This document shows, piece by piece, positions 27,934 to 38,247 of a stretch of DNA of 64,000 nucleotides; the first letter of the stretch is position 1, and every line of letters starts with the position of its first letter. Source of the DNA: Candidatus Symbiopectobacterium endolongispinus (GTDB taxonomy: Bacteria > Pseudomonadota > Gammaproteobacteria > Enterobacterales > Enterobacteriaceae); assembly GCF_018777385.1 (NCBI RefSeq), contig NZ_JAFJYB010000008.1:84955-148954 (forward strand), read 5' to 3'. The notes beneath the pieces were generated by a model. That model was given only the letters and a program-made list of their open reading frames with translations. It did not search any database and was not told the origin of the DNA. The position numbers and the translations under genes were made by a program.

Positions 27934-28178
27934 GGCTTAATCCAAGTGCTGACAATATCGGGATAGGGGTATAAACGCGACCCAATAAACCTTCGCATAA
28001 AGACTAAGGTGACATGAGTTTTTTAAACGGCAGTTTAATATCAACCAATACAATAAAAAAATGATGATATTGAGAGGACTGTTCCAGACGGAAATAGTTT
28101 TTCGCGGCGACGCACTCATAATGTCGTCACCGAAGGGGGCACTTCGAAATTGAGGTACACGTTTAGTTCGCTAGTTGA

Positions 28179-28388
28179 CTAATCGTTGGGAGGAATGCGA
28201 AACCCTTTCAACGAAATAACAAACATCCCTGCTTTCTTGCTGATCTTTGCACCTTGTGCACACCATGCATCAGCGATTCTGAAAAAATCGTCAGTAGTCA
28301 CGGAATAATCAAGAAGCACTTTGCTGGTAGTGCCGGAAGCGAGCAACTTTTCAGCTTCACTCGTACTTTTGGCATGAATGGTTATCAT
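28179..28388 (-). CDS. Unknown 69-aa protein
   Basis: MITIHAKSTSEAEKLLASG... DYSVTTDDFFRIADAWCAQGAKISKKAGMF; a compact alpha/beta look, no membrane segment. No family recognised. No strong ribosome site identified. Lies alone between the nuclease gene and a terminator. Confidence 0.45.
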   Translation of the reverse strand: MITIHAKSTSEAEKLLASGTTSKVLLDYSVTTDDFFRIADAWCAQGAKISKKAGMFVISLKGFRIPPND

Positions 28389-28467
28389 TTTTTCATCTCA
28401 GATGGCCGTGCCACCATTATGTGTATCAATGATGACACTATGATGACGAAGAGATGGGGTGTGTTAA

Positions 28468-28494
28468 ATAAAAAAGCCAGCGTTTCGCTGGCTT
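28468..28494 (-). terminator. Terminator after the flavodoxin-like remnant
   Basis: AAGCCAGC and GCTGGCTT, 5-nt loop (plus-strand 28474-28494), followed on the minus strand by TTTTTATTT. Confidence 0.8.
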
Positions 28495-28519
28495 GATAAC
28501 CGAAGATTAACGGGGGAGA

Positions 28520-28899
28520 TTATCCGCGCAGACGTGATGCTACAGCGGCAACACGTGCTCCATACTGCTTCGCGGTCTCCAAATCACCGGAAGGAATATC
28601 ATTTGCCGGGCCATCGGAAGGGGATTGCACCAGAAGACCCACAGAGCCACCAAGGTTGTTAACATCGTCGCGTGTCGCTGTTTTGGCGTTAGCGGGCAGT
28701 AAGACCAGGCTAACCCACAGGCCACCATGTTGAGAAGCCAGGGTTTGCATCCAAATCAGACTAACCTGCTTGTCACCATTCAGGCTGGCGCTGTTGGTAA
28801 AGCCGCCAAAAACCTTATCCTGCCAGGCACGAGTAAACCAGGCTTTAGAAGAGGCATCCGCGAATTTTTTAAACTGCCACGGAGTACCCTCTTTGGAGA
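28520..28899 (-). pseudogene. Flavodoxin-like NAD(P)H-dependent oxidoreductase, 5'-truncated
   Basis: The C-terminal about 125 residues of a flavodoxin-fold (WrbA/NQO-like) protein: WQFKKFADASSKAWFTRAWQDKVFGGF, then QTLASQHGGLWVSL, TRDDVNNLGGSVGLL and the end ETAKQYGARVAAVASRLRG. The N-terminal third, with the FMN phosphate loop, is missing; upstream of about 28890 the reading no longer looks like the family. No start codon or ribosome site fits. A deletion or rearrangement joined this to the flhDC upstream region. Confidence 0.7.
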
Positions 28900-29412
28900 T
28901 CGCTGACAGGTGCGTAATCTTGTTACATTTTTTATATATCTATCATTAAGATAAACCCATTTGAAAAAGGTATAACTGTACCTGCTTTAGTGAAGTGAAA
29001 TGCTACTTGTGAAAAAAGATGGGCAATAAACGATCTGGTAAGAGTTCTTACCACACGACTTTTCGTGATAATACCTTTCAATTATGTGACTTGGATCACA
29101 TAATTACTGAAATGATTCTCTGGTCGCGTTGTGTGTTTGAGGGATTAGGCGGGACAGTTGGGAGGATTTAGGAATAATCCTATGCTTCCTGATGCAGTGA
29201 TTTAGGTTGTCATACGGGGTTAATGAATAAGCGAGTTGGGCAGCAAAAGAAGTTGATTGTAGCATGTGATTGTCATAATAAGAAAGTAAAGTAACAAAAG
29301 ATAGTCTGGCACCGAATGCTTTCATGCCATCAATGGAGAGTGATTTTTAACCGGGCGATAGCCTCTATCCCCCCAACTTATGCTTTGAACATAGCCTGTC
29401 GAGATGGGAAAT
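28900..29412. other. flhDC upstream regulatory region
   Basis: About 510 bp with no supportable gene, AT-rich, between the flavodoxin remnant and flhD. Long control regions before flhDC are typical because many regulators act there. One clear site (CRP) is listed separately; the ribosome site GGGAAAT sits just before the flhD ATG. The left end may be a deletion junction. Confidence 0.6.
29085..29100. promoter_or_regulatory. CRP (cAMP receptor protein) site upstream of flhDC
   Basis: TGTGACTTGGATCACA is a perfect TGTGA-N6-TCACA and the flanks extend the symmetry (TTA...TAA). It is 313 bp before flhD. CRP activation of flhDC is established in E. coli and reported in Serratia. Confidence 0.85.
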
Positions 29413-29763
29413 ATGGGTACCTCTGAATTACTCAAGCACATTTATGACATAAATCTGTCTTATCTGTTACTGGCACAACGTTTAATCAACGACGAAAAAG
29501 CTTCTGCAATGTTCCGTTTAGGTATTGATGAAACCATGGCAGATACTCTGATGCAGCTTACACTGCCTCAGATGGTTAAACTGGCGGAAACCAATCAACT
29601 GATTTGTCATTTTCGCTTTGACGATCACAACACGATCAAGTTATTAACACAAGAATCCCGCGTGGATGATTTACAACAAATCCATACTGGAATTTTGCTG
29701 TCGAGTCACTTATTAAACCAGTTATCTTCGAAAGACGATAATTTGCCTAAGAAAATGGCATAA
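29413..29763 (+). CDS. flhD: FlhD, subunit of the flagellar master regulator
   Basis: 116 residues. FlhD4C2 activates class 2 flagellar promoters with sigma-70. Strongly conserved [23 protein letters not shown] and [19 protein letters not shown]. Start set at the ATG at 29413 (MGTSE) because the length then matches E. coli FlhD and GGGA lies 8 bp before; an in-frame ATG at 29404 would add three residues. Intact, but its partner FlhC is frameshifted. Confidence 0.95.
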   Translation: MGTSELLKHIYDINLSYLLLAQRLINDEKASAMFRLGIDETMADTLMQLTLPQMVKLAETNQLICHFRFDDHNTIKLLTQESRVDDLQQIHTGILLSSHLLNQLSSKDDNLPKKMA

Positions 29764-29765
29764 TA

Positions 29766-30342
29766 ATGACGGAAAAGAGTATTGTTCAGGAAGCAAAAGA
29801 CATCCAGTTAGCGATGGAATTGATCTCTCTGGGTGCTCGATTGCAGATGTTGGAAAGTGAAACACAATTAAGTCGTGGGCGTTTAATTAAACTTTATAAA
29901 GAGCTTCGGGGGAGCCCACCTCCAAAAGGAATGTTACCCTTTTCCACGAACTGGTTCATGACCTGGGAACAGAATATTCATTCTTCCATGTTTTATAATG
30001 CGTACTTTTTTGTTAAAGACCAGTCGTTGTAATGGCGTTGAAGCCGTTATCAAAGCCTACCGTCTTTATATTGAAAAGTGCGCACCCAACAATGATACGC
30101 CGTTACTTGCCTTGACCCGCTACTGGACATTGGTGCGTTTCGTGGATAGCGGTATGTTACAGTTGTCGTCGTGCAATTGTTGCAACGGGATGTTTATTAC
30201 GCATGCTCATCTGCCGAAAAACAGTTTTGTTTGCAGCTTGTGTCAGCCACCCTCCAGAGCGGTAAAAAGACGTAAACTTTCACCGAATCTTGCCGATATA
30301 CTACCGCAACTACTGGATGAACCGGTAAAGCATGCTGTCTGA
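29766..30342 (+). pseudogene. flhC: FlhC, flagellar master regulator subunit, 1-bp frameshift
   Basis: DNA-contacting and zinc-binding subunit of FlhD4C2. The N-terminal 80 residues (to FYNAYFF) are in frame with the start 2 bp after flhD; a run of six T at 30006-30011 carries one base too many, giving FVKDQSL-stop instead of [21 protein letters not shown], which continues in the next frame to 30342. The four-Cys zinc site (CNCC ... CSLC) lies after the break. Removing one T yields 191 residues, against 192 in E. coli. The truncated product lacks the zinc site, so class 2 activation should fail unless slippage restores some protein. Confidence 0.93.
30273..30299 (+). promoter_or_regulatory. 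Sigma-28 (FliA) promoter of motAB-cheAW, inside the end of flhC
   Basis: TAAA at 30273-30276, exactly 15 bp, then GCCGATAT at 30292-30299 (consensus TAAA-N15-GCCGATAA, one mismatch). E. coli also places the mot operon class 3 promoter near the flhC 3' end. Confidence 0.75.
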
Positions 30343-30437
30343 GCATGGTGGCGGTTGTGAGTCTGTCTCAGCCCGTGTTCCTGCTCGACGAATGTTTTAC
30401 CTCAGCTTCCACCAGCGATTTGTTATAAGGAATTCTT

Positions 30438-31322
30438 GTGCTTGTTATATTGGGTTATCTCGTAATAATAGGTTCGATACTGGGTGGTTACCTCATGGTT
30501 GGCGGGTCGCTGGGCGCGCTGTATCAGCCTTCGGAACTGCTGATTATCGGTGGTTCGGCGCTGGGCGCGTTTATCGTCGGTAACAACGCCAAAGCCATTA
30601 AAGGTACGGTTCGCGCCTTCCCTCAATTGTTCAAAGGATCCAAATATAGCCGGGATCTCTATATGGATCTGATGGCGCTGTTGTTTCGTCTGATGGCGAA
30701 ATCGCGTCATCAGGGGATGCTTTCTCTGGAAGGTGATATCGACAGTCTGCGTGAGAGCGAGATTTTCTCCAGCTACCCTCGTGTAATCGCCGACAGTCAC
30801 GTCATTGAATTCATAACCGACTATATGCGCCTGATAATCAGCGGCAACATGAATGCGTTCGAAATCGAAACGCTAATGGACGAAGAAATCGAAACGCTAG
30901 AGCACGAGTTCGAAGTGCCGGCAATGAGTCTGAACCTGATGGGGGATGGACTTCCTGCGTTTGGTATCGTTGCGGCGGTTATGGGGGTAGTGCACTCCTT
31001 GGCCTACGTCGATCGCACTGCTGCTGAACTGGGGATGATGATTGCGCATGCCATGGTGGGGACGTTCCTGGGGATCTTGCTGGCATACGGCTTTGTTTCG
31101 CCACTGGCATCACTGCTGCGTCAAAAGAATTCGGAAAAGGTAAAAGTTCTGCAATGCATCAAGGTGACGCTGCTCTCCAGCTTGAACGGTTATGCGCCGC
31201 AGATTGCCGTTGAGTTTGGGCGTAAAACGCTGTACTCCACAGTCCGTCCGACCTTCACTGAGATGGAAGAACATATTCGTCGTGTGAAAGCACCGGCTCA
31301 GCAGGCTGCGGAAAGTGACTAA
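30438..31322 (+). CDS. motA: MotA flagellar stator proton-channel subunit
   Basis: 294 residues (E. coli 295), four transmembrane segments (about 2-22, 34-50, 170-190, 200-220) and the cytoplasmic loop with Arg of MAKSRHQGM and Glu of SLEGDI that contact FliG, plus the channel Pro residues in GDGLPAFG and GFVSPLAS. Start is GTG at 30438-30440 behind AAGG, as in E. coli. Intact. Stop overlaps the motB start (TAATG). Confidence 0.95.
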   Translation: MLVILGYLVIIGSILGGYLMVGGSLGALYQPSELLIIGGSALGAFIVGNNAKAIKGTVRAFPQLFKGSKYSRDLYMDLMALLFRLMAKSRHQGMLSLEGDIDSLRESEIFSSYPRVIADSHVIEFITDYMRLIISGNMNAFEIETLMDEEIETLEHEFEVPAMSLNLMGDGLPAFGIVAAVMGVVHSLAYVDRTAAELGMMIAHAMVGTFLGILLAYGFVSPLASLLRQKNSEKVKVLQCIKVTLLSSLNGYAPQIAVEFGRKTLYSTVRPTFTEMEEHIRRVKAPAQQAAESD

Positions 31323-32563
31323 TGAAACATCAGCATCCGATAATACGCAAGAAAAGGAAGTCTAGCCACGCGGCGCACCATGGCGGCTCATGGAAAATCG
31401 CTTATGCTGACTTTATGACCGCTATGATGGCGCTATTTTTGATGATGTGGCTTATCGCCATCGCCAGCCCATCACAATTGACGCAGATTGCCGAATATTT
31501 TCGGACTACGCTCAAAGTCGCGTTAACGTCGGGCTCTCGCGTCAGTGAAGACAGCAGCCCGATTCCCGGCGGGGGCAATGATTACACCCAGCAGGAAGGT
31601 GTCGTCAAGCGTGAACCTGAGATGCCTCCTGAAGCCAATCAGCGCGACAGACTCGATGACATTCGCTTGAACAAATTGCGCGAGCAACTGGAACAGCTGA
31701 TCGAATCTGACCCGCGCCTCAGAGCGTTACGTCCGCATTTGCTGATTGAAATGGTCGATGAAGGGTTACGCATCAAGATCATTGATAGCCAAAACCGCCC
31801 CATGTTCAAAACCGGCAGTGCGCAGGTTGAGCCCTATATGAGCCATATCCTGCGTGCGATAGCCCCCATTCTTAATGATATCCCCAATAAGATCAGCTTT
31901 TAAGGGCATACTGATGACGTACAGTACGCCCAGGGGCAGCGTGGCTACAGTAACTGGGAGCTGTCTGCGGATCGTGCAAATGCCTCCCGGCGTGAGCTGA
32001 TTGCGGGCGGTCTGTCTGATGGCAAGGTTCTGCGCGTGGTGGGCATGGCGGATACCATGAGTCTAAAACAGGCCGCGAACAAAAACGACGCCATCAACCG
32101 CCGGATCAGCTTGATGGTGCTTAACCGTGATGCGCAGCGAGCCATTGAGCAAGAAAACAGCGAAAGCCGCGCGATTGATATCGACAAAGCGGAAACTTTG
32201 CAAAATTTGCCTGCCGAGAACACTAAACCCGACGAGCCGGCTGCCGACAATGGCAATAACGGTGCAAGTAATGCGCCGGTCTCGGGGGGCGCCACGGGCG
32301 TGGGGCCAACGAACAGTGCGCCTTCCGGTAGTAGCAACACCAGTTCGAGCAGTACCACAACCAATAACAACAGCACCACCAATAACAGCAATGTAAGCAG
32401 TATCAGTAATACCAATACAAATAATAGCGGTGGTGCAGCATCGCCGCAGACAGGGAATGGAGTACCTGCTTCATGGCTCCAGCAACCAACCACCGCGTTG
32501 CCAGCCGCTCCGGACAGCCAGGCAACACCTTCATCAATAAGCCACGATTCGCAGCAGAGGTGA
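31322..32563 (+). pseudogene. motB: MotB stator subunit with one nonsense codon
   Basis: Peptidoglycan-anchored stator partner of MotA. The Asp of [17 protein letters not shown] (proton-carrying residue) is present. TAA at 31901-31903 (codon 194, SF-stop-GHTDD) replaces a Ser codon (TCA) at the start of the OmpA-like peptidoglycan-binding domain, which continues in the same frame ([27 protein letters not shown]). 413 codons in all: beyond the OmpA domain is an unusual 100-residue tail rich in Asn, Ser and Thr (about 32330-32430). Truncated protein would lack wall anchoring. Confidence 0.93.
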
Positions 32564-32567
32564 TCAC

Positions 32568-34532
32568 GTGAGCATGGACATGAGTGCTTTTTATCAAACT
32601 TTTTTTGATGAAGCAGATGAATTACTGGCGGATATGGAACAACATTTGTTGTTATTAGATCCACAAGCCCCTGATACTGAGCAAATGAATGCTATCTTCC
32701 GTGCCGCCCATTCCATTAAAGGCGGCGCGGGAACGTTCGGTTTTACCGTATTGCAGGAAACCACCCATTTGATGGAAAACCTGCTTGATGGTGCGCGACG
32801 CGGAGAGATGCGTTTGAGTACCGATATCATCAACCTGTTTTTGGAAACAAAAGATATTATGCAGGATCAGTTGGACGCTTATAAAACCGCACAGGAACCC
32901 AATGCTGAGAGCTTTGAGTATATCTGTCAGGCACTGCGCCAACTGGCGCTCGATGCCAAAGGAGAAGGCAGCGCGCCGGCCGCGGCCGCACCAACGCTCG
33001 CACAGGCTGGAAACGATGAATTGCGCATTTCGCTCACTGGACTTAAAACGCAAGAAATTCCGCAAATGCTTGAAGAGCTGGGCAACCTCGGAACGGTGAA
33101 AGATCCCCAGCAGACGGACAGCAGTCTGGATGTCACGTTGGTGACGTCTGAAAGTGAAGATGATATCAGCGCCGTGCTCTGCTTTGTGTTAGAACCTGAA
33201 CAGATCCATTTTGGCGCACCTTCAGCCTCCACGCCAAGCGCAGCTCCTGCCGCCGAACCTGCGCCTGAACTGGCCGTGGCGCCAATCGCGCCAGAGCCTG
33301 TGGTTGAAGCCAAAGTCGAAGCCCCTTCCGCACCTGTTGCTGCGGCCAAGGCGCAACAGCCGGCACACGATGCCAACAAAAACCGGCCTAAAACCGGTGA
33401 TACTAGTATCCGTGTGGCGGTAGAAAAAGTTGATCAGTTAATCGACCTGGTCGGCGAACTGGTGATAACGCAATCCATGCTGGCACAGCGCTCTACGGCG
33501 CTTGATCCGGTGGCGCATGCCGACCTGCTGAATAGCATGGGGCAGTTGGAGCGAAACGCGCGCGATTTGCAAGAATCCGTGATGTCTATTCGTATGATGC
33601 CAATGGAATACGTATTCAGCCGCTTCCCACGCTTGGTGCGCGATTTGGCCGCCAAACTGGACAAGCAGGTAGAATTGACCCACTTACTTACTCACTTGGT
33701 ACGTAACAGCCTCGATCACGGTATTGAATCGCCAGAGAAACGTATTGCTGCTGGGAAATCGCCGGTGGGTAATTTGACGCTGCTAGCTGAACATCAGGGC
33801 GGGAATATCTGCATCGAAGTGATTGATGACGGTGTGGGGCTGAACCGTGAGCGCATTTTAGCGAAAGCGATGTCGCAAGGCTTGGCAGTGAATGAAAACA
33901 TGTCTGACGAAGACGTCGGTATGTTGATTTTTGCGCCTGGTTTCTCAACGGCCGAAAAAGTTACAGGCGTCTCTGGGCGTGGCGTGGGCATGGACGTGGT
34001 AAAACGTAACATCCAGGAGATGAGTGGACACGTTGAAATTCACTTCCAGGCCGGCAAGGGTACCACTATTCGTATCCTACTCCCGCTCACACTGGCAATA
34101 CTGGATGGCATGTCCGTCAAGGTCAGCAAAGAAGTGTTCATTCTGCCGTTGGGTGCAGTAATGGAATCTTTACAACCGCGCGCCGAGGACATTTATCCGT
34201 TGGCGGGTGGCGAGCGTGTGCTGCAAGTACGCGGAGAATATTTGCCCCTGGTTGAGCTGTTCCACATTTTTGATGTTGAAGGTGCGAAGACTGATGCGAC
34301 TCAGGGTATCGTCGTCATTCTACAGAGTGCAGGTCGCTGCTATGCCTTGCTGGTTGATCAATTGATTGGTCAACACCAGGTTGTAGTGAAGAATCTGGAA
34401 AGCAACTATCGCAAAGTGCCGGGTGTTTCCGCTGCGACCATTTTAGGTGACGGTAGCGTGGCATTGATTGTCGACGTTTCGGCGTTGCAGGCATTGAACC
34501 GTGAAAAGCGCGTTGTTGAGACCGCGGCGTAA
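32568..34532 (+). CDS. cheA: CheA chemotaxis histidine kinase with a 17-residue in-frame deletion
   Basis: Receptor-coupled kinase that phosphorylates CheY and CheB. 654 residues: P1 with phospho-His in AAHSIKGGAG (about 48), P2, an Ala/Pro/Glu-rich linker (about 210-270), P3, P4 with N-box HLVRNSLDHGIE, G boxes (DDGVGL, GRGVGMDVV), and P5. Between KQVELT and THLVRN only HLL is present where E. coli has about 20 residues (the ELDKSLIERIIDP region), so 51 bp were lost in frame near 33680, removing the helix just before the ATP-site Asn. Open frame, but the kinase is probably inactive. Confidence 0.9.
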   Translation: MSMDMSAFYQTFFDEADELLADMEQHLLLLDPQAPDTEQMNAIFRAAHSIKGGAGTFGFTVLQETTHLMENLLDGARRGEMRLSTDIINLFLETKDIMQDQLDAYKTAQEPNAESFEYICQALRQLALDAKGEGSAPAAAAPTLAQAGNDELRISLTGLKTQEIPQMLEELGNLGTVKDPQQTDSSLDVTLVTSESEDDISAVLCFVLEPEQIHFGAPSASTPSAAPAAEPAPELAVAPIAPEPVVEAKVEAPSAPVAAAKAQQPAHDANKNRPKTGDTSIRVAVEKVDQLIDLVGELVITQSMLAQRSTALDPVAHADLLNSMGQLERNARDLQESVMSIRMMPMEYVFSRFPRLVRDLAAKLDKQVELTHLLTHLVRNSLDHGIESPEKRIAAGKSPVGNLTLLAEHQGGNICIEVIDDGVGLNRERILAKAMSQGLAVNENMSDEDVGMLIFAPGFSTAEKVTGVSGRGVGMDVVKRNIQEMSGHVEIHFQAGKGTTIRILLPLTLAILDGMSVKVSKEVFILPLGAVMESLQPRAEDIYPLAGGERVLQVRGEYLPLVELFHIFDVEGAKTDATQGIVVILQSAGRCYALLVDQLIGQHQVVVKNLESNYRKVPGVSAATILGDGSVALIVDVSALQALNREKRVVETAA

Positions 34533-34567
34533 TAACACATAGAACGTGAATAATTAAGGTGAAAAAC

Positions 34568-35067
34568 ATGACTGGACTTGCCAACGTCACAAAAATAGCC
34601 GGTGAAACCGTGGGACAGGAGTTCCTGATTTTCACACTGGGCGACGAGGAGTACGGCGTCGATATTATTAAGGTGCAAGAGATCCGGGGTTACGATCAGG
34701 TTACACGCATTGCAAACACACCTTCCTTTATCAAAGGGGGGTGACTAACCTGCGTGGCGTTATCGTACCAATCGTCGATCTGCGCATTAAGTTTGCCCAG
34801 CAGGAAGTGGATTATGACGACAACACCGTAGTGATTGTCCTCAATCTGGGACAGCGCGTGGTGGGGATCGTCGTTGACGGCGTGTCTGACGTACTGTCAC
34901 TGACGGCGGATCAGATTCGCCCTGCACCGGAATTTGCAGTAACACTGTCCACAGAATATTTGACAGGTCTTGGCTCACTGGGTGAGAGAATGCTCATCCT
35001 GGTCGATATCAAGAAATTGCTGAGCAGTGAAGAAATGGCATTAGTTGATATCGTTGCAAAAGCATAA
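34568..35067 (+). pseudogene. cheW: CheW coupling protein, frameshifted
   Basis: Links receptors to CheA. Frame 1 runs [13 protein letters not shown] to [13 protein letters not shown]; frame 2 resumes [17 protein letters not shown] and is uninterrupted to the end. The break is a run of six G at 34735-34740 where four would keep FIKGVTNLRG, i.e. +2. Corrected length 165 (E. coli 167). ATG at 34568 follows AAGGTG. Last gene of the motAB-cheAW unit; a strong terminator follows. Confidence 0.93.
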
Positions 35068-35075
35068 TCTTTTTT

Positions 35076-35110
35076 CAGAGCCATCGCTGGATGGCTCTGA
35101 CCTTTTTTGC
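35076..35110 (+). terminator. Rho-independent terminator after cheW
   Basis: CAGAGCCATC-GCTG-GATGGCTCTG, a perfect 10-bp stem, then ACCTTTTTT. Confidence 0.93.
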
Positions 35111-35192
35111 TCTTTTCTCTATTTAGGTTATCTGGAACTTATTCATCTCTGATGCTGGTTTTCCGGCTATTCGTTTACTTAAAAGGTGTCAT

Positions 35193-36882
35193 ATGTTGAA
35201 TCGTATAAAAATTGCCACAGCGCTACTTTGTGTTATGCTACTATTTGGTGTGCTGCAAATTGTTTCCGGCGGGCTATTTTTTAATGCGTTAAAAAATGAT
35301 AAAGAGGTATTTGGCAATACGCTTATCATTAATAATCAAAAATCTGCGCTTGATGCGAGTTGGTCATATTTATTGCAAACGCAAAATACCCTTAATCGGG
35401 CAGGAAGTCGATTTGCGCTTGCTGCCACGGGGGGCGGGCACCGGGTCATCGGTAAAAGCGTTGCTGGAGGATGCGCAGCGGAAATTAGTCAGTGCAAACA
35501 AATACTTCGCAGACTATGAACGCGTAGAACGCTCGGCTCAGCAGAGCAATGCCATCGCGCAATATGTCAAACAGAATTATACGACATTAAATGTTGAATT
35601 GACTGAATTAATTCAACTGCTTTCCACAGGGGATATAAAAAAGTTTATCGACCAGCCAACACGAAGCTATCAGGATAAATTTGAAAAAGCGTACAATGCT
35701 TATAAAGTAGAAAGTGAAAAATTATATAATACGGAAATTTCACGCAACGAAAGCGCTTATCAATCGGCTCTCTGGATTTTGGGGGCAGTGATTTCAGTTG
35801 TTGTCGCTTTAATCTTGTCTGCCTGGTTTGCTATCCAACGTATATTAATTCATCAGCTGAATAATATTGTGGAACATATGCAACACATTGCGCGCGGCGA
35901 TCTGACTCAGAACATGAATTATCATAGCCGCAATGAAATGGGCATATTGGCAGACAGCATGCGCCACATGCAGTCCGAATTGATCAGCACAGTGAGCGCG
36001 GTGCGCCATGGTGCCGATGCGATCTACACCGGAGCATCAGAAATCAGCGCAGGGAATAACGATCTCTCATCGCGTACCGAGGAGCAAGCGTCGTCGCTGG
36101 AGCAAACGGCGGCCAGTATGGAACAACTGACGGCAACGGTACGACAGAATGCGGAAAATGCGCGTCAGGCGAGCCAACTGGCGTTAAGCGCATCAGAAAC
36201 CACACAACGCGGTGGCAAGGTGGTCGATAATGTTGTGAAAACCATGCACAACATTGCCGGCAGCTCGCAGAAAATTGCCGATATTACCAGCGTTATTGAT
36301 GGTATCGCGTTCCAGACTAATATTCTGGCGCTGAACGCGGCGGTTGAAGCTGCACGAGCGGGAGAGCAGGGCCGCGGTTTCGCCGTGGTGGCGGGAGAGG
36401 TGCGCAATTTGGCACAGCGTAGCGCCCAGGCAGCGAAAGAAATTAAAACTTTGATTGAAGATTCTGTAAATCGTGTCGATGAAGGATTTGTATTAGTAGA
36501 AAGTGCGGGCGAAACCATGGGAGAAATTCTCAGCTCGGTGACTCGCGTGACCGACATCATGGGTGAAATCGCTTCTGCCTCTGACGAACAGAGCAAAGGC
36601 ATTGGGCAGGTTGGGCAGGCGGTTACAGAAATGAACCGCGTAACGCAGTAAAACTCTGAGCTGGTAGAGGAATCCGCCGCCGCTGCGGCCGCACTCGAAC
36701 AACAAGTTATTGGATTGAACCAGGCCGTTGCGGTCTTCCAGTTACCAGCAACGGGTGGACGTTCGCGGATCGCATCGGCCACGGTTGACACGACGACGCG
36801 CCCGGTATTGCTGCCGACCGCCTCTGCGGACAGTAAGAAAAAAGCAGGGGCTGTGGCCTCAGATAACTGGGAAACGTTTTAA
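35193..36882 (+). pseudogene. Methyl-accepting chemotaxis protein (Tsr/Tar-like), broken
   Basis: Transmembrane chemoreceptor. TM1 (about 10-30) and ligand domain in the first frame up to 35,430; a slip in the G-rich stretch near 35429-35434 moves to the second frame ([21 protein letters not shown] onward), with TM2 near 35790-35840, HAMP, and the signalling hairpin ([37 protein letters not shown]). TAA at 36649-36651 then interrupts after VTQ (Gln expected). The natural end is NWETF, the CheR/CheB-binding pentapeptide of Tsr and Tar. About 562 residues when repaired. Confidence 0.92.
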
Positions 36883-36948
36883 CCGAACGGCCACGCGTAT
36901 TTCAAGCACAGTGATTTATTAAGAAGCATTTTAAAACAAGAACGTATC

Positions 36949-37372
<424 letters not shown>

Positions 37373-37381
37373 GGGGATCGT

Positions 37382-38029
37382 ATGACGTCACATCCTATGC
37401 CACCGGTGAATGATACTGCCTCTGCAACGGAGATCATTTCCCGTATTGGCCAATTGACGCGCATGCTGCGTGACAGCTTGCGTGAACTGGGTTTGGATCT
37501 GGCCATCGCAGAAGCCGCGGAAGCGATTCCCGATGCGCGCGATCGCCTCGACTATGTTGTGCAAATGACGGCACAGGCGGCAGAACGCGCATTAAGCAGC
37601 GTTGAGGCCGCACAACCCGTCCAAAACCGACTGGAAACGGAGGCCAAGGCGCTGAAAGCGCGTTGGGATGAATGGTTCGAAAATCCGATTGAACTGGTGC
37701 AAGCAAAAGAACTGGTCACGGATACGCGTAATTATTTGAATGACGTATCGCAGCACACCTCTTTCACCAATGCGCAACTGATGGAAATCATTATGGCGCA
37801 AGATTTCCAGGATCTTACCGGTCAGGTTATCAAACGCATGATGACGGTAATTCAGGAAATCGAAAAACAATTGCTGATGGTGTTGTTGGAATACATGCCA
37901 GAGCAATCGGCTGAGAAGAAACGGCCAAATGACAGCTTGCTCAACGGTCCTCAGATGGATAAAACCGCCGCAGGCGTGGTATCCAGTCAGGATCAGGTTG
38001 ATGACTTGCTCGACAACCTGGGTTTCTAA
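37382..38029 (+). CDS. cheZ: CheZ, CheY-phosphate phosphatase
   Basis: 215 residues (E. coli 214). Conserved active-site stretch [14 protein letters not shown] with the catalytic Gln/Asp, and the C-terminal CheY-binding peptide [13 protein letters not shown]. Intact although its substrate gene cheY is destroyed. Nine bp after the chimera's stop. Confidence 0.96.
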   Translation: MTSHPMPPVNDTASATEIISRIGQLTRMLRDSLRELGLDLAIAEAAEAIPDARDRLDYVVQMTAQAAERALSSVEAAQPVQNRLETEAKALKARWDEWFENPIELVQAKELVTDTRNYLNDVSQHTSFTNAQLMEIIMAQDFQDLTGQVIKRMMTVIQEIEKQLLMVLLEYMPEQSAEKKRPNDSLLNGPQMDKTAAGVVSSQDQVDDLLDNLGF

Positions 38030-38085
38030 TGCAGTCAGAGGGAGTGCGGCAGTGCAGGGTCTCCCACTGATGCACGCTTCTTTTG

Positions 38086-38117
38086 CACCGTGATTGATCT
38101 GTGGATCAGTCACGGTG
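38086..38117 (+). terminator. Hairpin terminator after cheZ
   Basis: CACCGTGA...TCACGGTG with an inner GATC pairing and TGTG loop, followed by TTTCTATT. Separates the che unit from flhB. The stretch 38,118-38,247 should hold the flhB class 2 promoter; no clear box was found. Confidence 0.75.
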
Positions 38118-38247
38118 TTTCTATTGGTATTACCCTATCCCTGAATAAGCTATAGGTTTGTTTCGTTGTTCAAGCCATAAGGATTGCGGACATTTGTCAT
38201 GCTAAGCGTTACTCCTTAACCTGACTGAATGCGATCGGAACACGGCT

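Noticed and set aside
17464..29000. A second copy of the ssrA 3' end (attR)
   Set aside because: I looked for GGTTCAA/CCAGCTCCACCA-like sequence downstream and saw none, so no attachment site pair is reported.
31945..32664. 239-codon open frame antisense to motB/cheA with a Leu/Val-rich stretch
   Set aside because: It is the shadow of the Asn/Ser/Thr-rich MotB tail; MotB and CheA are clearly the real genes.
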